DNA of 6,800 nt from a bacterium. GTDB taxonomy: Archaea; Thermoplasmatota; Thermoplasmata; Lutacidiplasmatales; UBA184. The stretch covers positions 1-6,800 of the forward strand of contig JAKBKR010000025.1 of assembly GCA_021832495.1 (NCBI GenBank), written 5' to 3'. Made by a program: the position numbers and the translations under genes. The notes under the pieces were generated by a model. It saw only the letters and a program-made list of their open reading frames with translations. It searched no databases and was not told where the DNA came from. Below, piece after piece: positions 1-5,970 of this stretch. Each line of letters begins with the position of its first letter. Positions within the stretch are counted from its first letter, which is position 1.

Positions 1-254
1 CCCTGGGGTGGAAAAGAGGCGGCGACCTGCTCGTTCATCTCAGCGGCGTATCGGAGGGCTTCACGGGCCTCGGCCTCGTCCATCGTGTCCGTGGCGAAGC
101 CGGCGTGGACGAGCACGTAGTTCCCGACCTTGGCCTCCGGGAGATAGATCATGTTCACCCGTTTCTCCACTCCGGCGAAATCCACGACCGCCATCGGGGA
201 AGTAGGGTCCGATGTTTCGATGCTCAGGATCCGTCCCGGGATCGTCAGGCACAT
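1..254 (-). CDS. hypC: HypC/HybG-family hydrogenase maturation chaperone (3' end beyond window)
   Basis: The reverse strand from 254 encodes a protein starting MCLTIPGRILSIE and continuing through VNMIYLPEAKVGNYVLVHAGFA. This is the HypC signature: Met, then the invariant Cys2, then the IPG(R/K)(I/V) beta strand, the VGDYVLVHAGFA-type motif and an acidic helix (here TMDEAEAREALRYAAEMN). HypC holds the Fe(CN)2CO unit with HypD through Cys2 after loss of Met1 and hands it to the large-subunit precursor. About 84 codons are visible with no stop, so only the last residues can be missing; the family is usually 75 to 100 residues. The ATG at 254 is preferred over the out-of-frame ATG at 259 because it gives MCL and has a strong GGAGGG site 7 bases upstream. 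It lies about 36 bases after hypA and is the last visible gene of the operon. Other hyp genes may follow off the left edge. Confidence 0.93.
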   Translation of the reverse strand, partial: MCLTIPGRILSIETSDPTSPMAVVDFAGVEKRVNMIYLPEAKVGNYVLVHAGFATDTMDEAEAREALRYAAEMNEQVAASFPPQ

Positions 255-261
255 CGCATGT

Positions 262-267
262 CCCTCC
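262..267 (-). promoter_or_regulatory. Ribosome binding site of hypC
   Basis: On the minus strand GGAGGG sits 7 bases before the ATG at 254, inside a purine run. It supports the MCL start rather than the out-of-frame ATG at 259. hypC is the one junction with a real gap (36 bases), so it needs its own site. Confidence 0.7.
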
Positions 268-290
268 CCCCGTCTCGGGTAACTTTCCCA

Positions 291-599
291 TCAGGGATGT
301 TCGACAAGATCGCCTCCTTCCAAGAGCGGGGAGTCATCCCGGTCCACATCCACACGCGTGAGCACGATGCTTTGGGCCCGTGGATCCCCCGGGTCCATCG
401 AGCGGTCGATCTCCAACGCCGCCCCTTCCGCGATGCCCCCTTCCGTGATCTCGATCCACCGGGCCTGGAGCTGACCGTCCGAGATGTGTGCGAGGGCGCC
501 GACCCATATCCTTACCCGGTTGACCCGGACCGCACGATCTCCCAAGGCCACCTCCTCGACCTTTCGTTTCAGGTCCCTAAGCAAGGTTTCCTCATGCAT
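291..599 (-). CDS. hypA: Short HypA-type nickel metallochaperone lacking the zinc domain
   Basis: The 102-residue product starts MHEETLLRDLKRKVEEVA. The Met-His2-Glu3 start is the Ni-binding N-terminus of HypA/HybF. The pattern RVNRVRIWVGALAHIS (residues 25-40) matches the HypA strand VxxVxxxIGALS, and GGIAEGAALEID (54-65) matches the HypA 'GTxAEGAxLEI' segment. Normal HypA then has a zinc loop with two CxxC pairs before a last strand. Here the protein goes from DPGDPRA (69-75) straight to the strand QSIVLTRVDV and contains no cysteine at all. The expected role is nickel delivery to the large subunit. The ATG at 599 is chosen over 641 because it gives MHE and has GGAGG 8 bases upstream; it overlaps the peptidase stop by 8 bases (ATGCATGA). 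I believe similar short HypA proteins accompany group 3b hydrogenases in bacteria, but cannot check here. The identity is fairly secure, the nickel function inferred. Confidence 0.82.
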   Translation of the reverse strand: MHEETLLRDLKRKVEEVALGDRAVRVNRVRIWVGALAHISDGQLQARWIEITEGGIAEGAALEIDRSMDPGDPRAQSIVLTRVDVDRDDSPLLEGGDLVEHP

Positions 600-1101
600 G
601 GACGGTCCCTCCGGGCTGGGGTCTGACCGGCGTCGGAACAACCCGGGCGACCTCCGCCAAGACCTGAGCGACCACCCGGGGGATGGCCGAACCCACTTCT
701 TGGGAGAGTCCGATCCCCATCCTCACCTCTCGGGCTTCGATGGTGAACAACACGATCTCCTCGGGGAGCTTGCCCAGTGCCCGGCCCAGCCCGACCGCAT
801 GGCCTAGGGAGAGCCCGTGGGTGGAAGAAGGTGTCGGGCTCCCCTCGAATCCCGGGCCGAACACTTCGCTCCGCACGATCGTACCCGGGGGAAGCGAGGT
901 GCGCATGGCATCGACCACCACGGCAAGGCGTCGCCCCTGCCAGAGGTCGAGGATGTCCGTGAGGTCCCCTTGGAACTCGGCGATGAGCACGCCGGGCGGT
1001 GGGTCCCGGGAGATCTGACGGACGACCGCGAGGCCCAAGGCGTCGTCCCGCCGGCTCTCGTTGCCAACGCCGGCGAGCAGGATGCCCTCAGACCCCTTCA
1101 T
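592..1101 (-). CDS. [NiFe] hydrogenase maturation endopeptidase (M52, HyaD/HybD/HycI type)
   Basis: The 169-residue product is a hydrogenase maturation peptidase, which senses nickel in the large-subunit precursor and cuts off its C-terminal tail just after the last metal-ligand motif. Seen in the sequence: ILLAGVGNESRRDDALG (residues 7-23), the family GxGNxxxxDDGxG motif with a predicted metal ligand at Asp20; VVVDAM (61-66) with ligand Asp64; and STHGLSL (93-99) with ligand His95. These three match the Glu/Asp, Asp and His that bind nickel in HybD. Length is typical. The start overlaps the large-subunit stop as ATGA, with GGAGG about 5 bases upstream, so its translation is coupled to that of its own substrate. 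The C-terminus (VRPQPGGTVHA) is not conserved in the family as I know it. Downstream are hypA and hypC, which complete a local maturation set. Confidence 0.93.
   Translation of the reverse strand: MKGSEGILLAGVGNESRRDDALGLAVVRQISRDPPPGVLIAEFQGDLTDILDLWQGRRLAVVVDAMRTSLPPGTIVRSEVFGPGFEGSPTPSSTHGLSLGHAVGLGRALGKLPEEIVLFTIEAREVRMGIGLSQEVGSAIPRVVAQVLAEVARVVPTPVRPQPGGTVHA
608..612 (-). promoter_or_regulatory. Ribosome binding site of the short hypA
   Basis: Minus-strand GGAGG lies 8 bases upstream of the ATG at 599, inside the 3' end of the peptidase gene. It favours the MHE start over the in-frame ATG at 641. Confidence 0.6.
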
Positions 1102-2399
1102 TCCTCCCTCCGGTCAACCTCGAGGCGCAGGAAGTGGATGGCGCAGGAGATGCACGGGTCGTGGTTCCGGATCGCCTTCTCGCACGCATCGGCAAGATGG
1201 GCATCGTCCATGTCGAGTCCCCGGGCGACCACGTCCCGTAGATCGTCCTCGATGCGCAACTGGTTCTGCGTCGTGGGGGCCACGATCCGGGCTTCCTGGA
1301 TCATCCCTCCAGTGCCGAGCTTGTACCGATGGTAGAGCATCCCGCGGGGCGCCTCCGTCACCGCGGAGAAATCCCCCACGACAATGGGAGTGTCGGACGC
1401 GACCCAAGGGACCTCCGGGGGACGGTACCCGTCGATGATGCGCAGGGACTCTTCGCAGGCGAAGAGGACCTCCACCGCGCGCACGAGGATGGACCGGTAG
1501 GGATTCCGCTCGACCTCCCGTAGACCGGCCTCCCGGGCCAGAGCCTTGGCCCGGGGGGTCAGGAGATCGTGGTTGATGGCGTAGCGGGCGAGGGGTCCGA
1601 CCAGGAAAGAGCCTCCGCCCTTCCGGATGACGTGGTACGCATTCGAGTACGGTACCTGCACCTCCTCGAATTGCTCCTCGAACTTCTCCTGGGGGATCCG
1701 AAGTCCCCGGGAGGAGCGGATCTCTCCCTCGTTGAACGGGTACTCCTCCGGACCGCGGAGCGCCACGAACTCGTAGTCCTCCTCGAAGTCGGGAAAGGTG
1801 AGCCCGGCCATGAACCGGACGGTCTCCTCTGCCAAACCCATGGCCCGTTCAACCTGAGGTCTGAGGGCGGCCATCTCTTCCGGCGTGGGACAGCGGTAGA
1901 AACCCCCCACGCGGACGTTGATGGGGTGGATCTCCCGCCCTCCCAAGACGCGCATGACCGCATTGCCGATCTTCTTGAGCTCGAGACCCCGCCGGACGGC
2001 TTCGGGTCGTTCCTTTGCCAGGGCGATGGCGTCCGGGAAACCCAGGAAGTCCGGTGCATGGAGGAGATACATGTGGAGCGTGTGACTCTCGATCCATTCA
2101 CCACAGTACAGGAGCCGACGGAGCTCCCGGAGGGTTCCCCCGACCCGGATCCCCAGGGCCTTCTCCATGGCATGGCATGCGCTCATCTGATAGGCGACCG
2201 GACAGATGCCGCAGATCCGGGCCGTGATGTCGGGGGCCTCATCGTACCTTCTTCCCCGGAGGAACGCCTCGAAGAAGCGGGGGGGCTCGAAGATCCGCAG
2301 TTCGACCTTCTCGACGGTCCGGTCGTGGAGCTTGACGCGGAGGGCGCCCTCTCCCTCGACACGGGCGACGTAGTCCACATGGATCGACCGCTCGGTCAT
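1098..2399 (-). CDS. hydA: Group 3b [NiFe] hydrogenase large (alpha) subunit precursor
   Basis: This 433-residue protein carries the NiFe active site where H2 is cleaved or formed. The N-terminal L1 motif is RICGICPVAYQMSACHA (residues 61-77), with Cys63 and Cys66 as cofactor ligands. The C-terminal L2 motif is DPCISCAIH (414-422), with Cys416 and Cys419. The VARVEGEGALRV start (11-22) is the usual 'RxEGxg' region. After His422 there are 11 residues, FLRLEVDRREE, which is the expected cleavable tail, and the matching peptidase is the next gene. The size fits the compact large subunits of group 3 enzymes. Position 70 is Tyr (CPVAY) where many groups have His. The protein lacks a signal and should be cytosolic. 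It overlaps the small-subunit stop by ATGA and is preceded by GAGG. The neighbouring beta and gamma subunits place it in group 3b rather than the F420 (3a), heterodisulfide-linked (3c) or Hox (3d) groups. Confidence 0.96.
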   Translation of the reverse strand: MTERSIHVDYVARVEGEGALRVKLHDRTVEKVELRIFEPPRFFEAFLRGRRYDEAPDITARICGICPVAYQMSACHAMEKALGIRVGGTLRELRRLLYCGEWIESHTLHMYLLHAPDFLGFPDAIALAKERPEAVRRGLELKKIGNAVMRVLGGREIHPINVRVGGFYRCPTPEEMAALRPQVERAMGLAEETVRFMAGLTFPDFEEDYEFVALRGPEEYPFNEGEIRSSRGLRIPQEKFEEQFEEVQVPYSNAYHVIRKGGGSFLVGPLARYAINHDLLTPRAKALAREAGLREVERNPYRSILVRAVEVLFACEESLRIIDGYRPPEVPWVASDTPIVVGDFSAVTEAPRGMLYHRYKLGTGGMIQEARIVAPTTQNQLRIEDDLRDVVARGLDMDDAHLADACEKAIRNHDPCISCAIHFLRLEVDRREE

Positions 2400-3190
2400 G
2401 GTTTCCTCAACTTACGCTCTGCATCTTCGCTCGCGGCACGGAATGCGGGACTGGCGGCTGCGAAGGTGCGGTAGACCCTGAGCCGGTCATCCGCCTTCAT
2501 TCCCAGGGTCTCCAGCCGGTGTCCCAACGAGACCGTGTTCGGGCTCTCCTGGGGACCGAAACAACCATAGCACCCCCGATGGTAGGAGGGGCAGATGGCC
2601 CCGCACCCCGATTGGGTGACCGGGCCGAGACACGGGGTTCCCTGGGCGACCATGACGCACACGTTCCCCCTGCGTTTGCATTCCGCGCAAACGCTCTCCG
2701 TGGGGAGGTTCGGTGAGCGCCCGTGGAGGAGGGCGGAGATGACCTCCAAAAGCTGTCCCTTGTCGATCGGGCATCCCCGGAGCTCCAGGTCCACGGTCAC
2801 ATGCTCCTGGATCGCGGTCGATGTGGCGAGGGTCGAGATGTACTCGGGACGGGCGTACACGGCCCTCCGGAACTCCTCGACATCCCCGAAATTGCGCAGG
2901 GCCTGGATGCCCCCCGCGGTGGCACAGGCCCCGATGGTAACGAGCACCCGGGATGCGCCACGGATCTCGCGTATCCGGCCCGCATCCTCCGGTGTGGTGA
3001 CCGAACCCTCCACGATCGATATGTCGTACGGTCCTTCCGTCACGGTGCTCGTGGCCTCGCGGAAATTGGCGATCTCGATCCGTTCCGAAAGCTCCAGCAA
3101 GGCATCCTCGCAGTCGAGGAGCGTGAGCTGACAACCGTCGCACGAAGCAAACTTCCACACGCCCACCTTGGGGCGCGCTTTCCCGGGCAT
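2396..3190 (-). CDS. hydD: Group 3b [NiFe] hydrogenase small (delta) subunit
   Basis: This 264-residue protein is the electron-transfer small subunit. The proximal [4Fe-4S] ligands are visible as SCDGCQ (Cys17, Cys20), IGAC (Cys89) and RGCP (Cys140). A Cys-rich C-terminal half follows with Cys168, Cys171, Cys178, Cys187, Cys196, Cys200, Cys207 and Cys210 (CAECKRRGNVC, then GCGAICPSYHRGCYGC). These eight can hold two further [4Fe-4S] clusters, as in other group 3 small subunits. There is no twin-arginine leader, which fits a cytosolic enzyme. The start at 3190 lies 1 base after the gamma stop and has GGGAGG upstream. The large-subunit gene begins inside its stop codon. The order gamma, delta, alpha copies that of the Pyrococcus furiosus soluble hydrogenase I operon (hydBGDA). 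The last 30 or so residues are charged and not recognisable. Confidence 0.95.
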   Translation of the reverse strand: MPGKARPKVGVWKFASCDGCQLTLLDCEDALLELSERIEIANFREATSTVTEGPYDISIVEGSVTTPEDAGRIREIRGASRVLVTIGACATAGGIQALRNFGDVEEFRRAVYARPEYISTLATSTAIQEHVTVDLELRGCPIDKGQLLEVISALLHGRSPNLPTESVCAECKRRGNVCVMVAQGTPCLGPVTQSGCGAICPSYHRGCYGCFGPQESPNTVSLGHRLETLGMKADDRLRVYRTFAAASPAFRAASEDAERKLRKP

Positions 3191-3191
3191 G

Positions 3192-4058
3192 CTATACCTC
3201 CCTCACGGCGAGAAAGCGGCGGATCCGAGCATACGGAAGGACCGGGCCGTCCCGGCAAATGAAGTACGGTCCGAACTGGCAATGTCCGCACTGCGCGATG
3301 GCACACTTCATGTTCCGCTCCATGGACAGCCAGATGTCGGAGGGAGCTATCCCCCGGGCTTCCAGCGCCTGCGCGGAGAGCTTCATCATGATCTCGGGAC
3401 CGCACATGAGCGCGATCGTGCGGGCAGGGTCGAAGCGGGCATCCGGGACCCGTTGGGTGACCACCCCCACATCCCCGTACCAGTTCCTATCGGCCGAGTC
3501 CACCGTCACCTGAAAGCGGGTATCGGTCCGGGTCCGCCACGATTGGATCTCGTCGTAGTAGAGCAATTCCGTAGGGCTCCGGGACCCGTAGATTATCTCC
3601 ACTCGCCCGTAGTCTTCCCGGTGGGAGTAGAGTTCGTATATCACGGGGCGCAACGGGGCGAGGCCCAGGCCCCCCGCCATGACCACCACATCCTTCCCCC
3701 GCATCTGGTCCACCGGCCAGCCCTTCCCGTACGGGCCTCGTACCCCGACGACATCTCCGGGTTTGAGCCGGGAGAGGGCGGTACTGACGTTGCCGACCGC
3801 CCGCACGGTATGCACGAGGGTTCCTTCCTCGGAAGGATCTCCGCTCATGGAGATCGCGGCCTCCCCGACCCCGAAGGCGTAGAGCATGTTGAACTGGCCC
3901 GGGGAGAAGCGCGCTCCCTTCCCCCCACCGATCGGGGCTAGCACGAGCGTGGTGGTGTCCGCAGTCTCCTTCGTTCGCGAGATCACGCGATGGGGGAACG
4001 GGGCATAGGGACCCGGGTCCCCGGTACCGGTGGCCAGTTCCGCGGCGAACTCACGCAT
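3192..4058 (-). CDS. hydG: Group 3b hydrogenase gamma subunit: FAD/NAD(P)-binding and [2Fe-2S] protein
   Basis: This 288-residue protein is the diaphorase subunit that exchanges electrons between the hydrogenase and NAD(P)(H). Domain order: an FNR-like FAD domain with FSPGQFNML (about residues 51-59), AISMSG (68-73, the flavin-binding strand) and GDVVGVRGPYGKGWPV (101-116); then a nucleotide-binding domain with MAGGLGLAPLRPV (127-139) and CGPEIMM (219-225); then a C-terminal PyrK-like [2Fe-2S] motif, Cys252-x4-Cys257-x2-Cys260-x7-Cys268 in ERNMKCAIAQCGHCQFGPYF. ATG 4058 is preferred: it overlaps the preceding stop by 8 bases (ATGCGTGA) and has a weak GGCGGA site. An in-frame ATG at 4088 would add ten residues but has no ribosome site and overlaps by 38 bases. 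NADP(H) preference is inferred from group 3b enzymes, not visible here. Confidence 0.93.
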   Translation of the reverse strand: MREFAAELATGTGDPGPYAPFPHRVISRTKETADTTTLVLAPIGGGKGARFSPGQFNMLYAFGVGEAAISMSGDPSEEGTLVHTVRAVGNVSTALSRLKPGDVVGVRGPYGKGWPVDQMRGKDVVVMAGGLGLAPLRPVIYELYSHREDYGRVEIIYGSRSPTELLYYDEIQSWRTRTDTRFQVTVDSADRNWYGDVGVVTQRVPDARFDPARTIALMCGPEIMMKLSAQALEARGIAPSDIWLSMERNMKCAIAQCGHCQFGPYFICRDGPVLPYARIRRFLAVREV

Positions 4059-4518
4059 GGATGTCCGCCAGTTGTACCCGTGTGTCATCCAGACGCTTTG
4101 CTATGACCGGCATGAGTCGGAGCACGAACCGGTACCCCACGTCGGGGTGGAGCTTGAAATAGCGGTGGAGCACGAAGGTGTCGAGGGCGATCGCCCGGGT
4201 AGGTTTGAGGGCCCGGGCGGCCACGGGCCAATGGTAGGGGTGGACGAGCCATGCCCATCCCATCACCTCGCCGGGGCCGATGGTCTGCACGGTCAGGCGG
4301 GGCCGGTCCGCGGCCTCGATCTCCAATCCCACCTTCCCTTCCAAGATGAGGAAGAATCGCTGGGCCCGTTCTCCTTCCCGGAAGACATATTCATCGGTCT
4401 CGAACCGCATCTCTCGTGCATTCGCGCTCGCGGCCGCGAGGAACTTCGGGTCGAACCGCTCCAGGAAGGGGTGCGTGCCCTCCGTCAGCACGATAGGCGC
4501 GTCTCCCAAGGATGTCAT
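4051..4518 (-). CDS. Stand-alone cyclic-nucleotide-binding-fold protein embedded in the hydrogenase operon
   Basis: The 155-residue product is a single CNB/CRP-type beta-barrel domain. The strand region YVFREGERAQRFFLILEGKVGLEIE (residues 44-68 in all) is the classic 'F.eGe.ad.fyiI.eG.v.v' barrel, and residues 76-112 cover the phosphate-cassette region and final strands. There is no helix-turn-helix after the C-terminal helix (PVIAKRLDDTRVQL), so it is not a DNA-binding CRP regulator. The cassette is odd: GEVMGWAWLV (83-92) keeps the Glu, but the Arg of the usual R(S/T)A triad appears replaced around HWPVAARA (96-103). A canonical cAMP contact is therefore doubtful. The start is ATG 4518, overlapping the beta stop as ATGA with GGAGG 6 bases upstream; the open frame extends to 4773, but that part lies inside hydB. 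Its place between beta and gamma suggests a regulatory or structural partner of the hydrogenase. I recall similar proteins beside bacterial group 3b genes, but the function is unknown to me. Confidence 0.85.
   Translation of the reverse strand: MTSLGDAPIVLTEGTHPFLERFDPKFLAAASANAREMRFETDEYVFREGERAQRFFLILEGKVGLEIEAADRPRLTVQTIGPGEVMGWAWLVHPYHWPVAARALKPTRAIALDTFVLHRYFKLHPDVGYRFVLRLMPVIAKRLDDTRVQLADIHA
4064..4069 (-). promoter_or_regulatory. Weak ribosome binding site of the gamma subunit
   Basis: Minus-strand GGCGGA lies 5 bases before the ATG at 4058. It is the poorest site among the internal genes, but the alternative start at 4088 has none. Translation here probably depends on re-initiation after the overlapping upstream gene. 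Confidence 0.4.
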
Positions 4519-5672
4519 CGGGCCCCTCCGGCGGGCACCGCCACCGGCTCCTCCTTCCGCAAGGCCGCGACCTCCTCGGTGATGTCGATGCCCACCGGGC
4601 ACCAAGTGATGCACCGGCCGCAACCGACGCAGCCCGATGTGCCGAATTGATCGTGCCATGAGGCGAGCTTGTGCGTGAGCCATTGACGATAGCGGGAGGA
4701 TGCGCTCGTGCGGACCGAGGCTCTCCCCTGATGGGTGAAGCCCAGGGTGAAGCAGGAATCCCACCGGCGCCACCGCTCCACCCGGTCTGCGTCCAGATCA
4801 GGTACCTCCTCCGTGGTGCTGCAGAAGCACGTCGGGCAGGCGAGGGTACAATTGGTGCACGTGAGACACCGCTTACCGACCTCGGTCCATCGAGAGTGCT
4901 CGGGCCGCCCGAGGAGCAGGTCGCGCAAACCGACCGCGTTCATGGTCCGACCCATGGATGCGGAGGTTTTCTCCAAGAGGTCGTCGACCGCACGGACGTC
5001 CGCCTCGGTGGCGGGTCGTAAGGGGAGATCGGTGGCCAGCTCCGCTCCGCGCTCGGACCCCACGTCGACCAGAAAGTAGTGGGCGGAGCCGGTGAGGATC
5101 TCGGTGAGGGCCAGGTCGTGGTCTGCGTCGACCCGGGGGCCTGTCCCCATCGATGCGCAGAAACAGGTGTTCCCGGCCTGAGTGCACTGGACCGCGATCC
5201 GGAGAGCCTCCGACCGCCGTTGGTGGTACCCCGGGTCCTTGAATGCCCCGTCGAAGACCCGGTCCTGGATCCGGATGGCCGCGAGTTCGCAGGCCCGGAC
5301 ACCAAGGAAGGCGTACCGGGGCTCCCGCTCCGACCGGGGAAGGACATGAAAACCTTCGGGAGATCGTTCCGCAGTCCACAGCCGTTCGTGGGCAGGAAAA
5401 AGGTACTTCTTCCAGCTGTGGGGACCCACGGTGTAGCCGAAGAGGGCCTGGTCGTGTCTTTGCTCGAGCCGGTAGGAGCCCGCCTCCTGACGATCCGTCC
5501 ACCCTATGGGCAGGTCCTCGACACGGGAGATCGGACCGTAGACGATGGCACCGTCCCGCACCACGGGACCCAACGTAACATACCCTCGGGATCGTAGCCC
5601 CTCCAGCAGCATGGGGAAGTCCGAACGTTCCAAGACCAGCCGGTCCCCGATGCTCCGGTGGACGGAGGACAT
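4515..5672 (-). CDS. hydB: Group 3b hydrogenase beta subunit: ferredoxin-like [4Fe-4S] protein (HydB/AsrA type)
   Basis: From ATG 5672 the protein has 385 residues, close to the length of P. furiosus HydB. The central part has NTCFCASMGTGP (about residues 168-179, with Cys170 and Cys172), typical of the HydB/anaerobic sulfite reductase A family. Two ferredoxin-type clusters follow: CLTCTNCTLACP (Cys269, 272, 275, 279) and CVGCGRCITWCPVGID (Cys348, 351, 354, 358). It passes electrons between the gamma/delta core and other acceptors; in Pyrococcus this subunit is linked to sulfur or polysulfide reduction, which is inference here. It is the first gene of the operon. The open frame runs up to ATG 5696, but that codon lies within the TATA box and would not be transcribed. 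ATG 5672 sits at the predicted transcription start, so a leaderless mRNA is likely. The stop overlaps the next start as ATGA. Confidence 0.92.
   Translation of the reverse strand: MSSVHRSIGDRLVLERSDFPMLLEGLRSRGYVTLGPVVRDGAIVYGPISRVEDLPIGWTDRQEAGSYRLEQRHDQALFGYTVGPHSWKKYLFPAHERLWTAERSPEGFHVLPRSEREPRYAFLGVRACELAAIRIQDRVFDGAFKDPGYHQRRSEALRIAVQCTQAGNTCFCASMGTGPRVDADHDLALTEILTGSAHYFLVDVGSERGAELATDLPLRPATEADVRAVDDLLEKTSASMGRTMNAVGLRDLLLGRPEHSRWTEVGKRCLTCTNCTLACPTCFCSTTEEVPDLDADRVERWRRWDSCFTLGFTHQGRASVRTSASSRYRQWLTHKLASWHDQFGTSGCVGCGRCITWCPVGIDITEEVAALRKEEPVAVPAGGAR
4525..4529 (-). promoter_or_regulatory. Ribosome binding site of the CNB-fold gene
   Basis: Minus-strand GGAGG lies 6 bases before ATG 4518. 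It fixes the start at the ATGA overlap with hydB instead of the far upstream in-frame ATG at 4773. Confidence 0.65.
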
Positions 5673-5694
5673 GATCGAAACACAGGAAACGCGC

Positions 5695-5701
5695 ATATAA
5701 A
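5695..5701 (-). promoter_or_regulatory. Archaeal-type TATA box of the hydrogenase operon (leaderless)
   Basis: The minus strand reads CCCGATTTATATGCGCG, an AT-rich island in GC-rich DNA. The TTTATAT core is centred at 5698, 26 bases before the A of ATG 5672, which matches the standard archaeal TATA-to-start distance. There is no Shine-Dalgarno sequence before ATG 5672. Transcription should therefore start at or next to the ATG. No convincing purine-rich BRE is seen just upstream. Confidence 0.7.
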
Positions 5702-5720
5702 TCGGGCCCTCCCCTACTTA

Positions 5721-5930
5721 CCCGCTTGAAGTGGCAATCGTGGTCTTCTCCGAAACACCGGGAGCGGTTCTCCCGGCAGGGCCCTTCGAACCTTCTTTCT
5801 GGGACAAGCTCAGGCCCTAGTTCCGATGGACTCCCACCGCGATATGCGCTGCGGATCGCAACTATCCCGGCCGTGCCCCTCGTTCGAGCCCAGGGACGAG
5901 ACCTCTCCCCAGGGAGCCCGCTGAAGTGGA
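5721..5930. repeat. Pair of near-identical short direct repeats in the intergenic region
   Basis: CCCGCTTGAAGTGG at 5721-5734 and CCCGCTGAAGTGG at 5917-5929 differ by one inserted T. They are 196 bases apart, one about 20 bases beyond the hydrogenase TATA box and the other about 65 bases before the radical SAM start. They could be binding sites for a shared regulator, but two copies of this length can also arise by chance. Confidence 0.3.
5758..5776. repeat. Perfect inverted repeat (7-bp stem, 5-base loop)
   Basis: CCGGGAG CGGTT CTCCCGG is a perfect GC-rich hairpin about 60 bases upstream of the hydrogenase TATA box. It has no U-tract, so it is not a terminator of a usual kind. It may be an operator for a dimeric regulator, part of an unannotated RNA, or fortuitous in GC-rich DNA. 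Confidence 0.45.
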
Positions 5931-5953
5931 AAGATCACCCCCATCCTCCCTAC

Positions 5954-5970
5954 CGAAAACCGTAAGAGAG
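5954..5970 (+). promoter_or_regulatory. Weak candidate promoter of the radical SAM gene
   Basis: CCGAAAACCGTAAGAGAG contains a BRE-like CGAAAA (about -40 to -35 from ATG 5994) followed by the AT-richer GTAAGAG (about -32 to -26). Spacing suits a leaderless start at ATG 5994, which has no Shine-Dalgarno sequence. The TATA match is poor, so this is only a candidate. Confidence 0.3.

Noticed and set aside
61..291. 76-residue minus-strand open frame over the hypC region
   Set aside because: It is a shadow: the overlapping frame from 254 gives a clear HypC, whereas this one has a Gly/Arg-rich translation with no family pattern.
1569..2474. Long plus-strand open frame of 301 codons opposite the large subunit
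   Set aside because: It is antisense to a well-conserved hydA gene and has no recognisable motif. Long antisense frames are common in GC-rich DNA.
4519..4773. In-frame extension of the CNB gene to ATG 4773, giving 240 residues
   Set aside because: The added 85 residues are His/Arg/Gly-rich and overlap the conserved ferredoxin motif of HydB in another frame. ATG 4518 has a ribosome site and an ATGA overlap.
5758..5776. Hairpin as an intrinsic terminator
   Set aside because: No T-tract follows on either strand and it lies between divergent promoters, not after a gene.
5841..5850. GATATGCGC as a second, plus-strand TATA box (inverted copy of part of the hydrogenase promoter)
   Set aside because: Only 8 bases match, no suitable start codon or gene follows at the right distance, and the box is flanked by GC-rich sequence.
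5806..5890. Possible tRNA, from AGCTCAGG and GTTCGAGCC boxes
   Set aside because: The boxes look like A and B boxes, but D-arm, T-arm and acceptor stems do not pair, so no cloverleaf forms.
5726..5965. 79-codon plus-strand frame in the intergenic region as a small protein or radical SAM precursor peptide
   Set aside because: The translation is Pro/Ser/Arg-rich with no core-peptide features such as a Cys- or Gly-rich tail, no ribosome site and no archaeal promoter at the right distance.
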